A DNA stretch of 45,095 nucleotides from Acidobacteriota bacterium (GCA_024277255.1 JAJRVQ010000075.1:1-45095), one strand, 5' to 3'; shown: positions 17,037-25,987, counted from the stretch's first letter. Notes: generated by a model not told the origin, from the sequence alone. Numbers and translations are program-made.

Positions 17037-18087
17037 TGTTCACCCTCGAACTCCTCCCCGCCGGCCACGGTGACAGTCTGTGGATCGAGTACGGCGATGC
17101 TGCGAAGCCCTCGCGGGTGCTGATCGACTGCGGCACTCGAGCGACCTACCCGAAAATCAAGGAGAAGGTCGCAGCGCTTGCCAAGGACCAGCGGCGCTTC
17201 GACCTCTTCGTCCTCACCCACATCGACGCCGACCACATCGGCGGGACGATCCCCTTCTTCGCCGACCCCGAGATCGAGATCGAATTCGACGACCTCTGGT
17301 TCAACGGCTGGAAACACCTGCCGGCCGACATGCTGGGCGGCAAGCAAGCGGAGATCTTCTCCGTGCTGATCAGCGACCGCAAAATGCCGTGGAACAAGGC
17401 CACCGGCGGCAAGGCGATGATGCTCGAGGGCGACAGCCTGCCGGTTTTCACCCTGCCGGGTGGAATGAAGCTGACCCTCCTGTCGCCCACTCGCAAAAAG
17501 CTCGCCCGGTTGCGCAAGGTGTGGAAGAAAGCGCTCGATCGCCATGGCCTGACGCCGGGCAGGCCGCCGATTTCCGGCAGTTCCTCGCCGGAGCGCCGTC
17601 GACCTCTACGCAGGTCGAGAAACTGGCCGCCTCACCGTTCAAGGCCGACACCACCCCGCCCAACGGATCGAGCATCGCCTTGCTCGCCGAGTTCGAAGGC
17701 AAGAGCGCGCTGCTGGTCGGGGATGCCCACCCGCCGCTGCTCGTCGAGTCGATCGGCAAGCTCCTCGCCGAACGCGGCGAAGAGCGGCTGAAGATCGACG
17801 CCTTCAAACTCTCCCACCACGCCAGCAAGGCCAATGTCAGCAACGAGCTGATCCAGATCGTCGACTGCCCCCGCTTCCTGGTCTCCACCAACGGCAGCTA
17901 CTTCCACCACCCGGACAGCGAGGCGGTGGCTCGGGCCATCCACCACGGCGGGAACAAGCCGCTCATCGGTTTCAACTACCGATCCAAAGACAACGAGATC
18001 TGGGACAACGACGGGCTGCGAGAGAAGTACGGCTACGAAACCTTGTACCCGCAAGAGGGGGCCGAGGGCATCAAGCTAGTCCTCTAA
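17036..18087 (+). pseudogene. MBL-fold metallohydrolase (ComEC-like) with a frameshift
   Basis: The first frame (17036 to about 17560) encodes the N-terminal half of a metallo-beta-lactamase-fold hydrolase: LLPAGHGDSLWIEYG, LIDCGTR and the metal motif THIDADHIGG. Near 17558-17561 this frame leaves the family. The frame ending at 18087 continues with the expected second half: PPNGSSIALLAEFEGKSALLVGDAH, KLSHHASKANVSNEL and STNGSYFHHPD. One missing base in a GGGC run would restore a protein of about 350 residues, which is the usual length. Either the gene is recently broken or the base is a sequencing error. It is coupled to the HAD gene (TGATG). Similar proteins are often found near proteases and effectors in conflict loci. 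Confidence 0.8.
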
Positions 18088-18121
18088 TTCACTTCCATAG
18101 CCCGTGCTAAAGTTTTCTGTC

Positions 18122-18382
18122 ATGGAAACTACCATCGACAGAGCCGGACGCGTTGTCATCCCCAAGACACTACGCGAGAAAGCCGGACTGACCCCCGGAC
18201 TTCCGCTTGAAATCCGCTGGTGCGATGGCCACTTGGAAATCGAGCCCAAACTACACGAGGTTCAGCTTGAGAGGAGGGGAGATTTCGTAGTTGCCGTGAG
18301 GAAGGAGCCTGGGGAGCCACTGACTCTGGAAACCGTCAACGAGACTCTCGACGAGTTGCGTAGCCGCAATGTCATCCGCTGA
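18122..18382 (+). CDS. AbrB/SpoVT-type antitoxin (VapB-like)
   Basis: An 86-residue protein. The N terminus METTIDRAGRVVIPKTLREKAGL is the swapped-hairpin DNA-binding domain of AbrB/MazE/VapB proteins. The C-terminal part (LTLETVNETLDELRSRN) would wrap the toxin. The ATG at 18122 fits the family start. An earlier GTG at 18104 would add six residues without similarity. A -10-like TAAAGT lies about ten bases before the ATG and no ribosome-binding site is seen, which would suit a leaderless message. The toxin gene overlaps its 3' end by 14 bp but is truncated, so this may be an orphan antitoxin. Confidence 0.85.
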   Translation: METTIDRAGRVVIPKTLREKAGLTPGLPLEIRWCDGHLEIEPKLHEVQLERRGDFVVAVRKEPGEPLTLETVNETLDELRSRNVIR

Positions 18383-18467
18383 AGCCACTCAGGTAGCCAT
18401 GGATTCGACCGTTCTCGTTTCCCGGGTGCTTCCCTGGCATGCTCACCAGGCTATCGCCAAAGATCTT
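18369..18467 (+). pseudogene. Truncated PIN-domain toxin (VapC-like) remnant
   Basis: Starting inside the antitoxin gene, the frame MSSAEATQVAMDSTVLVSRVLPWHAHQ matches the opening of PIN ribonucleases: first acidic residue, STVLVS strand and PWH turn. After about 30 residues, near 18467, the similarity stops. The frame then runs antisense into the CHAT gene until a stop at 18557. The other catalytic acidic residues of a normal protein of about 130 residues are missing. The break coincides with the 3' end of the CHAT gene, suggesting a deletion or insertion joint there. Confidence 0.65.
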
Positions 18468-20443
18468 CAGTCGCCGAGCGCTCTCAGACTCCGCTTAACC
18501 CCCTCCAGCAACCCCAACTCAGCGGCCCAGCGCTGCTCCCGGTCATCGCCCCTCTGACCGAGCGCGGCGACCAGCTTCGGATGACCCCACCAATCGCGAT
18601 AACGGCGCAGCTGCCGTCGGGTCGACTTGACCGGGAAACCGTTGCGCCTCTCACTCAGCTCGACAATCTTCGCCGCGTGCCCCTCAGCCGCTTCGATCGC
18701 CGCACTGCGTTCGGTCTCGCCGAGTTGTGAGCAGGCCAGGCGCAAGAGCCACAGCTCGGTCAGGCTGCCGTGGGCCCAGATTCGCTCGACCGGCTGACTA
18801 TGCTCCAGGTGCAGGGTGGCGCTGGCGCAGGCGGTGCTCCACAGACCCTCGTCGATGCCGCGACCGAGCACACAGCCGAGCGACAGCATCTGCACCAGTA
18901 CCCAGTGCAACGAGGCGATGCGTTGGGCACCCTCCGGCCGGTCCAGCAGGAAGCCGTGCACGGCGCGGCGGTAGTCCACGAAGGCTTCATCCAGCTGGCC
19001 GACGCTAGCCTGTAGCCACCGGTCTTGCTCCTCCTGCTCGCCGGCGAGCGCGCGGTGAAAATCATCCTCGGCACGCTGCTTGTGGGCACTGGCGCGCAGA
19101 CCCACGCACTCCAGAAAGTAGGGCCCCGACTTGCGCAGGTTGCCGAGAGCCCGATCCCAGTCCGCGACGGCTTGCGCATAGGCCGAAGCGTAGTTCTCCT
19201 TCCCCGCCAACTCTTGGGCCGCGTGATAGCGCTCTTGCGCCGTCTTGAGCGCTCGCCGTGCTTGCAGATAGCGCAGTTCTTCCAACCCTTCGTCCACATC
19301 GGTCGGCAACGCTTCGTAGACCACCAGGCTCGCCCAATCGTGGTACTTCTGATCGAGTTCCCCGTAGAGTTCACGCCGCACGGCGTGCAACAAGAGCCAG
19401 GGATTCTTACCCCAGAGCATTCCTTCGTAGAGGGTCTTGGTGACCAGCTCCGACCCATCCATCGACAGCGGGTACTGCGAAGCGACCACCAGCGGGATGC
19501 CAGCCGCGTGGACCGCGTGGGCGAAGCTGGCGCCGGTGGTGATGACCGATCCAGGGTTGCCACTGTCACAGGCGGCGAGAGTCACCACCATCGGCTGGTG
19601 AAAACCGGACGGCCCCAAGGCCGCCAGAGCTTCGGCGAAGCGGCCGCCGGAGACCACGTCCGGGCTGCCTTCCTTGTCGCTGAGTGCCAGACCGTAGCCT
19701 TCGTCGTTTTCCATCTCGAAGCGAGCACCGTGCGCCAGCACATGCACGTGCGAATACTGATGGCTCTTCACTTCGCGCCGCACGTCGTCGAGCGTGGCGT
19801 TGACAAGCACCGTCAGCCAGTCGCCGTAGCGGGCACGATTTCCCTCCTCGACGGGAACGGGCGACGCGAGCCAGGGGGCGAGGGCGTCGAGAAGAATCTG
19901 ACGGTGCTGCTCGAACGGAATGTTGTTCGGATCGGCCGCTACGAAGAGAATCCGCGGCATCTTGGGCCAGCTGTCCTCCCGCCTGGGAACCGAGCGGATG
20001 TGACGAGTGATGCAGACCGGGGAGTGCGTTTGTAGGGCCAGCCAGTTGTCGGCTGGACTGCCCGAACCGCTCGGCACTTTCGACAACTCGAAGGGCAGAA
20101 GCGCCAACTCGGTCGCCGAAAGCACCAAACGCAGATGGGTCATCGATCCGCCACCGCGCGTCAAGGCGCCCGCCACACCCGGCACCGAAGCGAGGATCTT
20201 CGCCATGTCGACACCCATGTCGTCGAGGAGGCCTAGCCGCCGGGCCGTATCTTCGTCGCCGTCTTCGTAGCGCAACTCCCGCAACCGGCGCAAGAACCGG
20301 GCATGCTCGTAGGGTAGCGAGACGACCTTCGCCCCCTCCTCACCGCAGACTCCGAGATAGTGCGTCAGCGGCGATAGCAGTTGATTGTGGGGCGTCCCGG
20401 CACGCAACAACTCGACCGTGACAGTACGGATCTCAAAGCTCAT
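18467..20443 (-). CDS. CHAT-domain (caspase-like) protease
   Basis: A 658-residue protein. Residues 160-410 form a CHAT domain. The catalytic histidine is His238 in HVHVLAHGA and the cysteine is Cys292 in TLAACDSGNPGS. The Q-Y-P turn (VVASQYPLSMDGSELV) typical of the fold follows. The N-terminal 150 residues and the C-terminal 240 residues are helical, the latter with TPR-like heptads (ARRALKTAQERYHAAQELAGKENYASAYAQ). The start at 20443 is supported by AGGAG eight bases upstream. A longer frame to 20563 adds low-complexity arginine-rich sequence and was rejected. CHAT proteases act in self-against-invader and peptide-processing pathways. No clear substrate or partner gene is adjacent. Confidence 0.88.
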   Translation of the reverse strand: MSFEIRTVTVELLRAGTPHNQLLSPLTHYLGVCGEEGAKVVSLPYEHARFLRRLRELRYEDGDEDTARRLGLLDDMGVDMAKILASVPGVAGALTRGGGSMTHLRLVLSATELALLPFELSKVPSGSGSPADNWLALQTHSPVCITRHIRSVPRREDSWPKMPRILFVAADPNNIPFEQHRQILLDALAPWLASPVPVEEGNRARYGDWLTVLVNATLDDVRREVKSHQYSHVHVLAHGARFEMENDEGYGLALSDKEGSPDVVSGGRFAEALAALGPSGFHQPMVVTLAACDSGNPGSVITTGASFAHAVHAAGIPLVVASQYPLSMDGSELVTKTLYEGMLWGKNPWLLLHAVRRELYGELDQKYHDWASLVVYEALPTDVDEGLEELRYLQARRALKTAQERYHAAQELAGKENYASAYAQAVADWDRALGNLRKSGPYFLECVGLRASAHKQRAEDDFHRALAGEQEEQDRWLQASVGQLDEAFVDYRRAVHGFLLDRPEGAQRIASLHWVLVQMLSLGCVLGRGIDEGLWSTACASATLHLEHSQPVERIWAHGSLTELWLLRLACSQLGETERSAAIEAAEGHAAKIVELSERRNGFPVKSTRRQLRRYRDWWGHPKLVAALGQRGDDREQRWAAELGLLEGVKRSLRALGD

Positions 20444-20627
20444 GCGTCGCTCCTGGTAAGACGAGTCATATTGTCTAGCAGCCCGTGGTTCCAGAGTACA
20501 ACAGCGACACGGATAGCGTACCTGCCGTGGAAAAAGTCCACTTTCGCCATAGCGGGCGCGCACTCAGGCCGGAGATAGGCCCGCCCGGCCCGTTGTCTCG
20601 AGCGGGACAGTCCGTTCCTTCTCGGGG

Positions 20628-21143
20628 CTACTCTTGCCGCGACTCCGGCCCTTTCGAATCTGACCTCGCCTCCGCCTTCGTTTCTGACATCGGCTTCGGC
20701 AATTCGATACGCGCGAAAGGTCTGAGTTCATTCGGCGTGAAGCGCAACTCCAGCTCCTTTACGCGCTGGCCCTGGAAGCCGTAAGCGAAGGGCTGGTCGT
20801 CGAGCCGATCGAAGAAGGAGGGGTCGTAGACTTTGAAGTAGATGCCGTTCTCAGTGCCCCCGTACTCCTCGACCTTGTAGTTGCCGATGTAGATCTCCAC
20901 CGGAATCGCTCGAATCTCGCCGAAGTCTCCGCGCAGTTCAACGATGTAAACCTCGTCGGCGCTGTGCTCCACCCCCTCGATGTCGAGGAAGGCTCGGGGC
21001 TGCGCCAGGGGTGCGACCGAGATCTCCACCGATCGGATCTCGATCGGGCGGCGGACCGCCTCCTGGGCCAAGACGAGGGGCGACGCCGTGACGAGAAGGA
21101 GCGCCCACAGAGCCGAAACCGTCTGGGTGATATTGCCGTACAT
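20628..21143 (-). CDS. Exported protein of unknown function
   Basis: A 171-residue protein with a signal peptide (QTVSALWALLLVTASPLVLAQ, cleavage near residue 27). A beta-rich domain follows (IEIRSVEISVAPLAQPRAF, VYIVELRGDFGEIRAIPVEIYIGNYKVEEYGG). The C-terminal tail is charged (PMSETKAEARSDSKGPES). I do not recognise the family. The start at 21143 has AGGAG seven bases upstream. The much longer open frame to 21980 is a shadow of the hydrolase gene. It follows that gene by 11 bp, so they probably share a transcript. Confidence 0.75.
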   Translation of the reverse strand: MYGNITQTVSALWALLLVTASPLVLAQEAVRRPIEIRSVEISVAPLAQPRAFLDIEGVEHSADEVYIVELRGDFGEIRAIPVEIYIGNYKVEEYGGTENGIYFKVYDPSFFDRLDDQPFAYGFQGQRVKELELRFTPNELRPFARIELPKPMSETKAEARSDSKGPESRQE

Positions 21144-21154
21144 GGCTCGCTCCT

Positions 21155-24154
21155 TTACTTGCTGAGCTGGACGTCGTCGATCACCACCAGTCCGGTAGCC
21201 GAGACATCGAAGGTCAATCGTACTTGAGAAATGTTTGCCAAGGGCCAGTCGCCGCGGTTGACGATGAAGCTGCGCAGCGGGATGCGCACCGTCTTGGCCA
21301 CCGACTGGCTGACATCCCGAGTTCCGCAGAAGCCGACGTTCTTGGTGGTTGGCGCGGGATAGGGAAGAGTGTCGAAATTCGAGATCTTGAGCGCGTGCGC
21401 CGACACGGTGCCGAGTTGCAGATGGATTTTCAGGTCCTTGTTGGCCCCGGCGGGGTTGAGGGAGGCCGGGCTCTCGTAGATCTGACCGATGCGCAGCGAA
21501 AGGTAGGGGTGGCTGTTGACCATCGCCCCGATCGTCGCCGGCAGGTTGATCGTGTAGGAGGCCGAGGTGCTGTTCCAGCCCGCGATCAGACCGCTCGTCT
21601 GGTTCCACAGGAAGTGCGAACTGCTCGGCGAGCAGGTGCCCCAGTCGAAGCCCCCGGTAATGTCCTGATCCAAGAAAGGCGACAGGCCACTGCCGGCGTT
21701 GGTGACGCCGGTGAAGGTGCCGGTAGCGGAGTTGTGGTCCTCCTCGTAGTTGTTGAGATCGACGCGGTCGGGATCGCTGTATTGGTGGACCAAGGTGACC
21801 CCGGAAGGCAGCCCACCGAAAGTGACGTCGCCGGTCATCAGCGCGCCATAGGCCTCCTTGTCCAGCAGGCTCCACTGGAAGAATCCGCTCATGTACACCT
21901 TGGCGATATCGCGTTGCGACCCGGCACCGATCTGGGCCACGTTCGAAGTGACCCCGCTGGCGTCGTTGGCGTGGTCCCACTCCGTGTTCCAGTAGTTGTG
22001 GTTGGCGCCCTGGACGTAGAGCAGAGCCTTGGCACCGCCGGCGGTCGCGGCGTTGGGGAAGGCCCGGTCGTAGGTCTTCTGGCCTCCGAAGGTGAAAACG
22101 TCGCCGTCGTGGCTACCGTGCATGATGAAGTAGTCGGCGTCGTTGATCACTATCGGCGTGCCGCTGTAGCCGGTGCCTATCTGGCCGTCGACCGGCGCGA
22201 TCGCATAGAGCGCCTCGATGTCGAAGTTGAAGTTGAGATCGGACTGGCTGGCGTTGTGCAGCGTGCTATTGAACAGGTTGGCCACGGTGATCGCCTCGCC
22301 ACCGCGCGAGTGGCCGGCGAGACCGATGTGCGTCAAGTCCACCTTGTTGTGGAAAGTATGGCCACTGGTGCCGTTCCAGCTGCGCCACCGCTGCAAATGG
22401 CGCAGCAGCACGATGGCCCGTGCATCCGTCTCACCCGAGACCCAGCCGTTGAGGAAGTTCTCGTCGACGCTGATAGCGATCATGCCGTGGCTCGCCAGCA
22501 AGCTGGTGAGATAACCATAGCCGGTGTGACTGGCATGGGTCGCGGTGTGGTTGCCGTGGACGATCAGCACCAGGGGGAAGGGTCCCGTGCCGACCGGGTA
22601 GTGGCCGACGCCGCGCAGTGGCACCTTGTTCATGGTTTCGGTGACGCTCGAATCCGGTGAGTTGAAGTAGGTCGAAACATCCGTGCGCAGCGGATCGCTG
22701 CTCGACGTGGTGGCCGGCTGATACGAGTAGCTCTGCACCGCGTATGGCCCAGGTTTCGATGGGTCATTCACCACATAAGCGCCGACGGCTGTGGCACGAT
22801 CGATGAAATCGGTACCGGCATTGAAGGTGCCGTCGCTCGTCCAGGCTGCGGCCGAGGTCGCGGAGGTCGAGCCAAAATCGACCACGACGTCGTATTTCCC
22901 GGCGACCGGGTTGTTCCAGATCCGGGTCATGTTGGCATTGATGCAGCTCGACTTGACCGGCATGATCTCCGGCGGGCCGGGGGTGACGTCGGTCAGGCCG
23001 CCGCTCGCCGTGGCGTGGTTGATGACGTAGAAGGCAGCGAACTTGCCTCCCGGGTGGGACGCCGGAATGATTCCGGGATCGACCGCACCCCACATCTCTT
23101 CACCGGCCTCGAAGGTGTCGTGGAACTCGAAGTAGGGATAGCCGTAGTTCTTGTCGAGCCGGCCGGCGATGTCAAAATCGCCCGGAGTCCACGGCGGGTT
23201 GAAGGTCAGGGCCTGGATCAGCATCCCCGTATCCTGCACGTAGGTGATGAGATCGCTGTCGAACAGGCGGGGGGTGCGGGCGTCGTCATTGATCCGCACC
23301 ACGGCGTCGTAGGCGCCGACCCTCGTCTCCTCGGCAGACCACAGGGGGACCGTGACCGAGGTTTGCCCCTCGTCGAGCCGCACCACTTGCGACTGCTGTC
23401 GGAACTCGACGCGCACGTCGCGGAGCTCCGCGTCGCGCTGCCAGCCGTAGCGGTTCGACACCAGGAAGAGCTGAAGGGTGGCTCCGGCGGGCAGGTGGTT
23501 GGCGGTCAAAAAGACCGGGGCCTTGCGCGCCTCGTAACTGTTCATCAGACAGCCTTCGGCGTTGCTGAAGTAGATCTGTGGCCGGGCCACCTGCCGATCG
23601 CTGACCACGGGCAGCCGCCGCTCGGCCAGGACCTCACCCTCGACGTCACGCAACGTCATAGTGAAGGTCCGACCGGCCAGAGCGCGGCGGGCCTCGTCGA
23701 AGGTGCGGAATCGGTAGGAGCGCTCAACGCGGTAGCCCTCGCGCACCGCCTCGCTCGGTGAATCGGGCTGGGCAAGGCGGCCGCAGCCGACCACGCCGGA
23801 GTGGTACCAGAGCGGCGATGGCGGAATCACCCCCCGGCGGTCCGTGGTAAGCCGGTAGAACGAAACGAGCCGGCCACCTTCCTCGGCCAACTCGACCCGG
23901 TAGCTACTCTCGGGCTCCAGCCCCCGCAGCCCCACGCTGAGGGTCTGGCCGATCTCGATACGGTCGACGCTCTGGCCCCGGGAATCCACCAGGTCGAGAC
24001 CGAGGAAGGGCTGATCCATGGCCGGCCGGCAGAAGATCGTGCAACAGCCGGTGATCAGAAGCGCCAGGACGGCCAAGGCGGCACGCTGTAGCAGCGGCGA
24101 TGCGCCCTTCGGCACGCTCCTCGCGGTGGAAGTCGGCAAGTGTCGGGTAGCCAT
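21155..24154 (-). CDS. Large alpha/beta-hydrolase lipoprotein
   Basis: A 999-residue exported protein. The N terminus ends in a lipobox-like LALLITGCC, suggesting a lipid anchor. About 450 residues of beta-rich, probably Ig-like or carbohydrate-binding modules follow. The alpha/beta-hydrolase domain has the oxyanion segment LVLIVHGNHTA, the nucleophile elbow GHSRGG near residue 615, an acidic candidate in HGSHDGDVFTF and a histidine in GANHNYWN. This arrangement resembles poly(ester) or acetyl-esterase type enzymes. A jelly-roll-like C-terminal domain ends the protein. The start at 24154 has GGAGG five bases upstream. The substrate is unknown; an extracellular ester is the plain guess. Confidence 0.82.
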   Translation of the reverse strand: MATRHLPTSTARSVPKGASPLLQRAALAVLALLITGCCTIFCRPAMDQPFLGLDLVDSRGQSVDRIEIGQTLSVGLRGLEPESSYRVELAEEGGRLVSFYRLTTDRRGVIPPSPLWYHSGVVGCGRLAQPDSPSEAVREGYRVERSYRFRTFDEARRALAGRTFTMTLRDVEGEVLAERRLPVVSDRQVARPQIYFSNAEGCLMNSYEARKAPVFLTANHLPAGATLQLFLVSNRYGWQRDAELRDVRVEFRQQSQVVRLDEGQTSVTVPLWSAEETRVGAYDAVVRINDDARTPRLFDSDLITYVQDTGMLIQALTFNPPWTPGDFDIAGRLDKNYGYPYFEFHDTFEAGEEMWGAVDPGIIPASHPGGKFAAFYVINHATASGGLTDVTPGPPEIMPVKSSCINANMTRIWNNPVAGKYDVVVDFGSTSATSAAAWTSDGTFNAGTDFIDRATAVGAYVVNDPSKPGPYAVQSYSYQPATTSSSDPLRTDVSTYFNSPDSSVTETMNKVPLRGVGHYPVGTGPFPLVLIVHGNHTATHASHTGYGYLTSLLASHGMIAISVDENFLNGWVSGETDARAIVLLRHLQRWRSWNGTSGHTFHNKVDLTHIGLAGHSRGGEAITVANLFNSTLHNASQSDLNFNFDIEALYAIAPVDGQIGTGYSGTPIVINDADYFIMHGSHDGDVFTFGGQKTYDRAFPNAATAGGAKALLYVQGANHNYWNTEWDHANDASGVTSNVAQIGAGSQRDIAKVYMSGFFQWSLLDKEAYGALMTGDVTFGGLPSGVTLVHQYSDPDRVDLNNYEEDHNSATGTFTGVTNAGSGLSPFLDQDITGGFDWGTCSPSSSHFLWNQTSGLIAGWNSTSASYTINLPATIGAMVNSHPYLSLRIGQIYESPASLNPAGANKDLKIHLQLGTVSAHALKISNFDTLPYPAPTTKNVGFCGTRDVSQSVAKTVRIPLRSFIVNRGDWPLANISQVRLTFDVSATGLVVIDDVQLSK

Positions 24155-24356
24155 CAGAGCCTCCAGTCGCCTCAGGTCGCCGGGAAGTCCAGCCGACCGA
24201 TTTGCACCATGCCAACTTGGGCGTGCCAGAAAACACAACGTTACAACCCAACCTGCGCCGGCTACTCGAACCCGGTACCGCAACCGATTGCTTCGAGCGG
24301 TGCGGCGAGCACGGCTTGCGCCACCTGGAGGTCACTCCCCGCACCTCTAGGGGCTG

Positions 24357-24398
24357 CTAGAGCCCCGGGGGAGGTGAACCGCCCCCCCCGGGGGCTAG
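24357..24398. terminator. Very GC-rich hairpin
   Basis: CTAG, CCCC and GGGGG in the left arm pair with CCCCC, GGGG and CTAG in the right arm, giving about 13 pairs with one small internal mismatch and a loop around AGGTGAACC. It lies just after the stop of the minus-strand cysteine-rich gene (24418), where a terminator is expected. No U-tract is seen. The rest of 24155-24417 shows no gene. Confidence 0.5.
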
Positions 24399-24417
24399 GT
24401 GAGTGTCTCTCAGCGAG

Positions 24418-25275
24418 CTACGGACTACTGGCGAAATTGTCGCAGTCAGCGGCAATCTTGGCAGGCTGGAAGCCGCCAACACCATCCCCCGGGCTCGGCC
24501 TGGATGCGGGAGCCTGTTTGCATATTGGAACCTTGCACAGACAGCACAATCCCGTCGAGCACTGACTGCTGCTGGCCGATTTCGACTTGAAGAGATTCGG
24601 ACAGCTGATCGACGAGTAGCCGTAGGAGTAACAACTACTGTAACAACTACCCAGCGAGGCCGAAGACGAGCAGCTCTGGTTGATTCCGCTCTTCGAACAA
24701 CTCTGCGACGCGGTGTTGGTAGTGCTGCTACAGGTGCGACGCACGTAGGCGTAGGAGTAGACCGTGCACGAGCCGAAGCAATCAGACTCGCTGGTTCCGT
24801 TGTATGAGGCGTTCGCTGCTGCCTGGTTACCGCAGCTTGTCGGTCCCGCAGTCGCATCCCAGACGAGGAGGCAATAGGGCACCGCCTTCTCCGGCGCAAC
24901 CTGCGGGCGCCAGTTGGCGATGTTGCGCTCCACTTCGGCGATCATCTGAAGCTGCGTGTCGAGGATCTCTTTGGTCTCCTCGTCGGGATTGATCAGAAAC
25001 TCGCTGACCAGATAGGTCAACTCAGTGCGCAGGTCCTGCAGCACCCAGGTCAGCCCCGCCTTGCCTTTGGCCGTGGTCTCGACTCCGCCATCTTCGCCGA
25101 TCCGTTGCCAAGCTCCTTCGGCGACTTCAATCCACCCTTCGGCCGCATTCGGCACCGCCAGGATGGAGGCGGGATCCCCTTCCCTGCTGCCTGGTGCGGC
25201 CAGCAGGGGGCTAGCCACGATCAGAGCCAGCGCCAGTGACAGTCCGACAAGTCCAAGATTGCATCTACATCGCAT
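24418..25275 (-). CDS. Cysteine-rich secreted protein of unknown function
   Basis: A 285-residue protein with a signal peptide (LVGLSLALALIVASPLLAA). An N-terminal helical region follows (GLTWVLQDLRTELTYLVSEFLINPDEETKEILDTQLQMIAEVERNI). The C-terminal half is rich in Cys, Ser and Tyr, with pairs such as SCYSSCYSYGYSSISC and a dense CSTGLCCLCKVPIC block. It probably folds with disulfides outside the cytoplasm. I do not recognise the family. AGGAG lies six bases before the ATG. It is the first gene after a long non-coding region and is followed by a strong hairpin. A second, shorter cysteine-rich secreted protein occurs at 41383-41784 without clear sequence similarity. Confidence 0.72.
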   Translation of the reverse strand: MRCRCNLGLVGLSLALALIVASPLLAAPGSREGDPASILAVPNAAEGWIEVAEGAWQRIGEDGGVETTAKGKAGLTWVLQDLRTELTYLVSEFLINPDEETKEILDTQLQMIAEVERNIANWRPQVAPEKAVPYCLLVWDATAGPTSCGNQAAANASYNGTSESDCFGSCTVYSYAYVRRTCSSTTNTASQSCSKSGINQSCSSSASLGSCYSSCYSYGYSSISCPNLFKSKSASSSQCSTGLCCLCKVPICKQAPASRPSPGDGVGGFQPAKIAADCDNFASSP

Positions 25276-25987
25276 GGTGTTCTCCTATCTTGAGAGTGAC
25301 TCACGCCCACAACATGGACGCGAGCTTTGTTTTGCGGCACTCCGGCACGATGCGGAGTGACCGGCGACGTAGCGTCGATCTACGGAGGGGCTCGTAGCCA
25401 TCGGCGCTATCAGTCCGTGGTGAAACTCGCCCTGGCTCCGAGCGGCTCTCTGGCTGTGACTCTGCGTTGGACCCTTCTGGCTATTTCTGGCCTCAACGAA
25501 CCTCGGGTTCGCTTCCGGCCCGCCACCTTTTTTCGCGGCGCCTTGGTTCGCAGCCAGATCCCTCGCTCTCGCCGACGGACGACTTTCACCACGGACTGCT
25601 ATACCCTCCGGGCCGGCTCTTGCTTGGCTGCATCCGCGGATCGCGGACGAGGATACGGAGCCGGGTCCCGAGAGGAAATTTTTCATCCTAATAGACACGA
25701 GAATTCTCGAATTCCTTCGCGCACTCTTCGCCATGTCAATATCTAGCATTGCTAGCATGTACGAGCGCAGCTGTCAAGCAAGGCGCCTCACAGGTAGTGG
25801 CTCGCAGGAGAAGATCCACCTTGACCACAACCGCTTCGACAGACCGAGATCTTCGAAAATAGCTAGACTGTAGACTCCGTCATCCGGTCAGTGAAACGTC
25901 TCGCGACCGGCGACCACTTTTGGGTGAGTCAGCGACCATCGAAGAAGAGCCTTCACCGCGAGCCGTCATCCGCAGCAAGGAGAGATC
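25276..25987. other. Long intergenic region holding a MITE-like element
   Basis: About 710 bp between divergent genes. The middle is a 188-bp repeat element (25411-25598). The left part contains small dyads such as GACGTAGCGTC. The right part, 25600-25987, becomes AT-richer near 25670-25760 and has GAGAATTCTC as a perfect palindrome. I see no convincing coding frame, tRNA or consensus promoter, though promoters for both flanking genes should be here. Confidence 0.6.
25411..25598 (-). mobile_element. MITE-like element, copy A
   Basis: 188 bp bounded by perfect 15-bp terminal inverted repeats, CAGTCCGTGGTGAAA (25411-25425) and its complement (25584-25598). The flanks are a 4-bp direct repeat CTAT (25407-25410 and 25599-25602), as left by transposition. 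An internal CGAACC-GGTTCG hairpin lies near 25497. No transposase is encoded. It is in the opposite orientation to copies B and C. One minus-strand frame crosses it without a stop. Confidence 0.85.

Noticed and set aside
21144..21980. Extended upstream frame of the 171-residue exported protein
   Set aside because: It lies inside the hydrolase gene in another frame, while a signal peptide and ribosome-binding site support the start at 21143.
24213..24235. Minus-strand TGGCAC followed by TTGGC upstream of the hydrolase gene, resembling a sigma-54 promoter
   Set aside because: The GG and GC elements are about three bases too far apart for a -24/-12 promoter.
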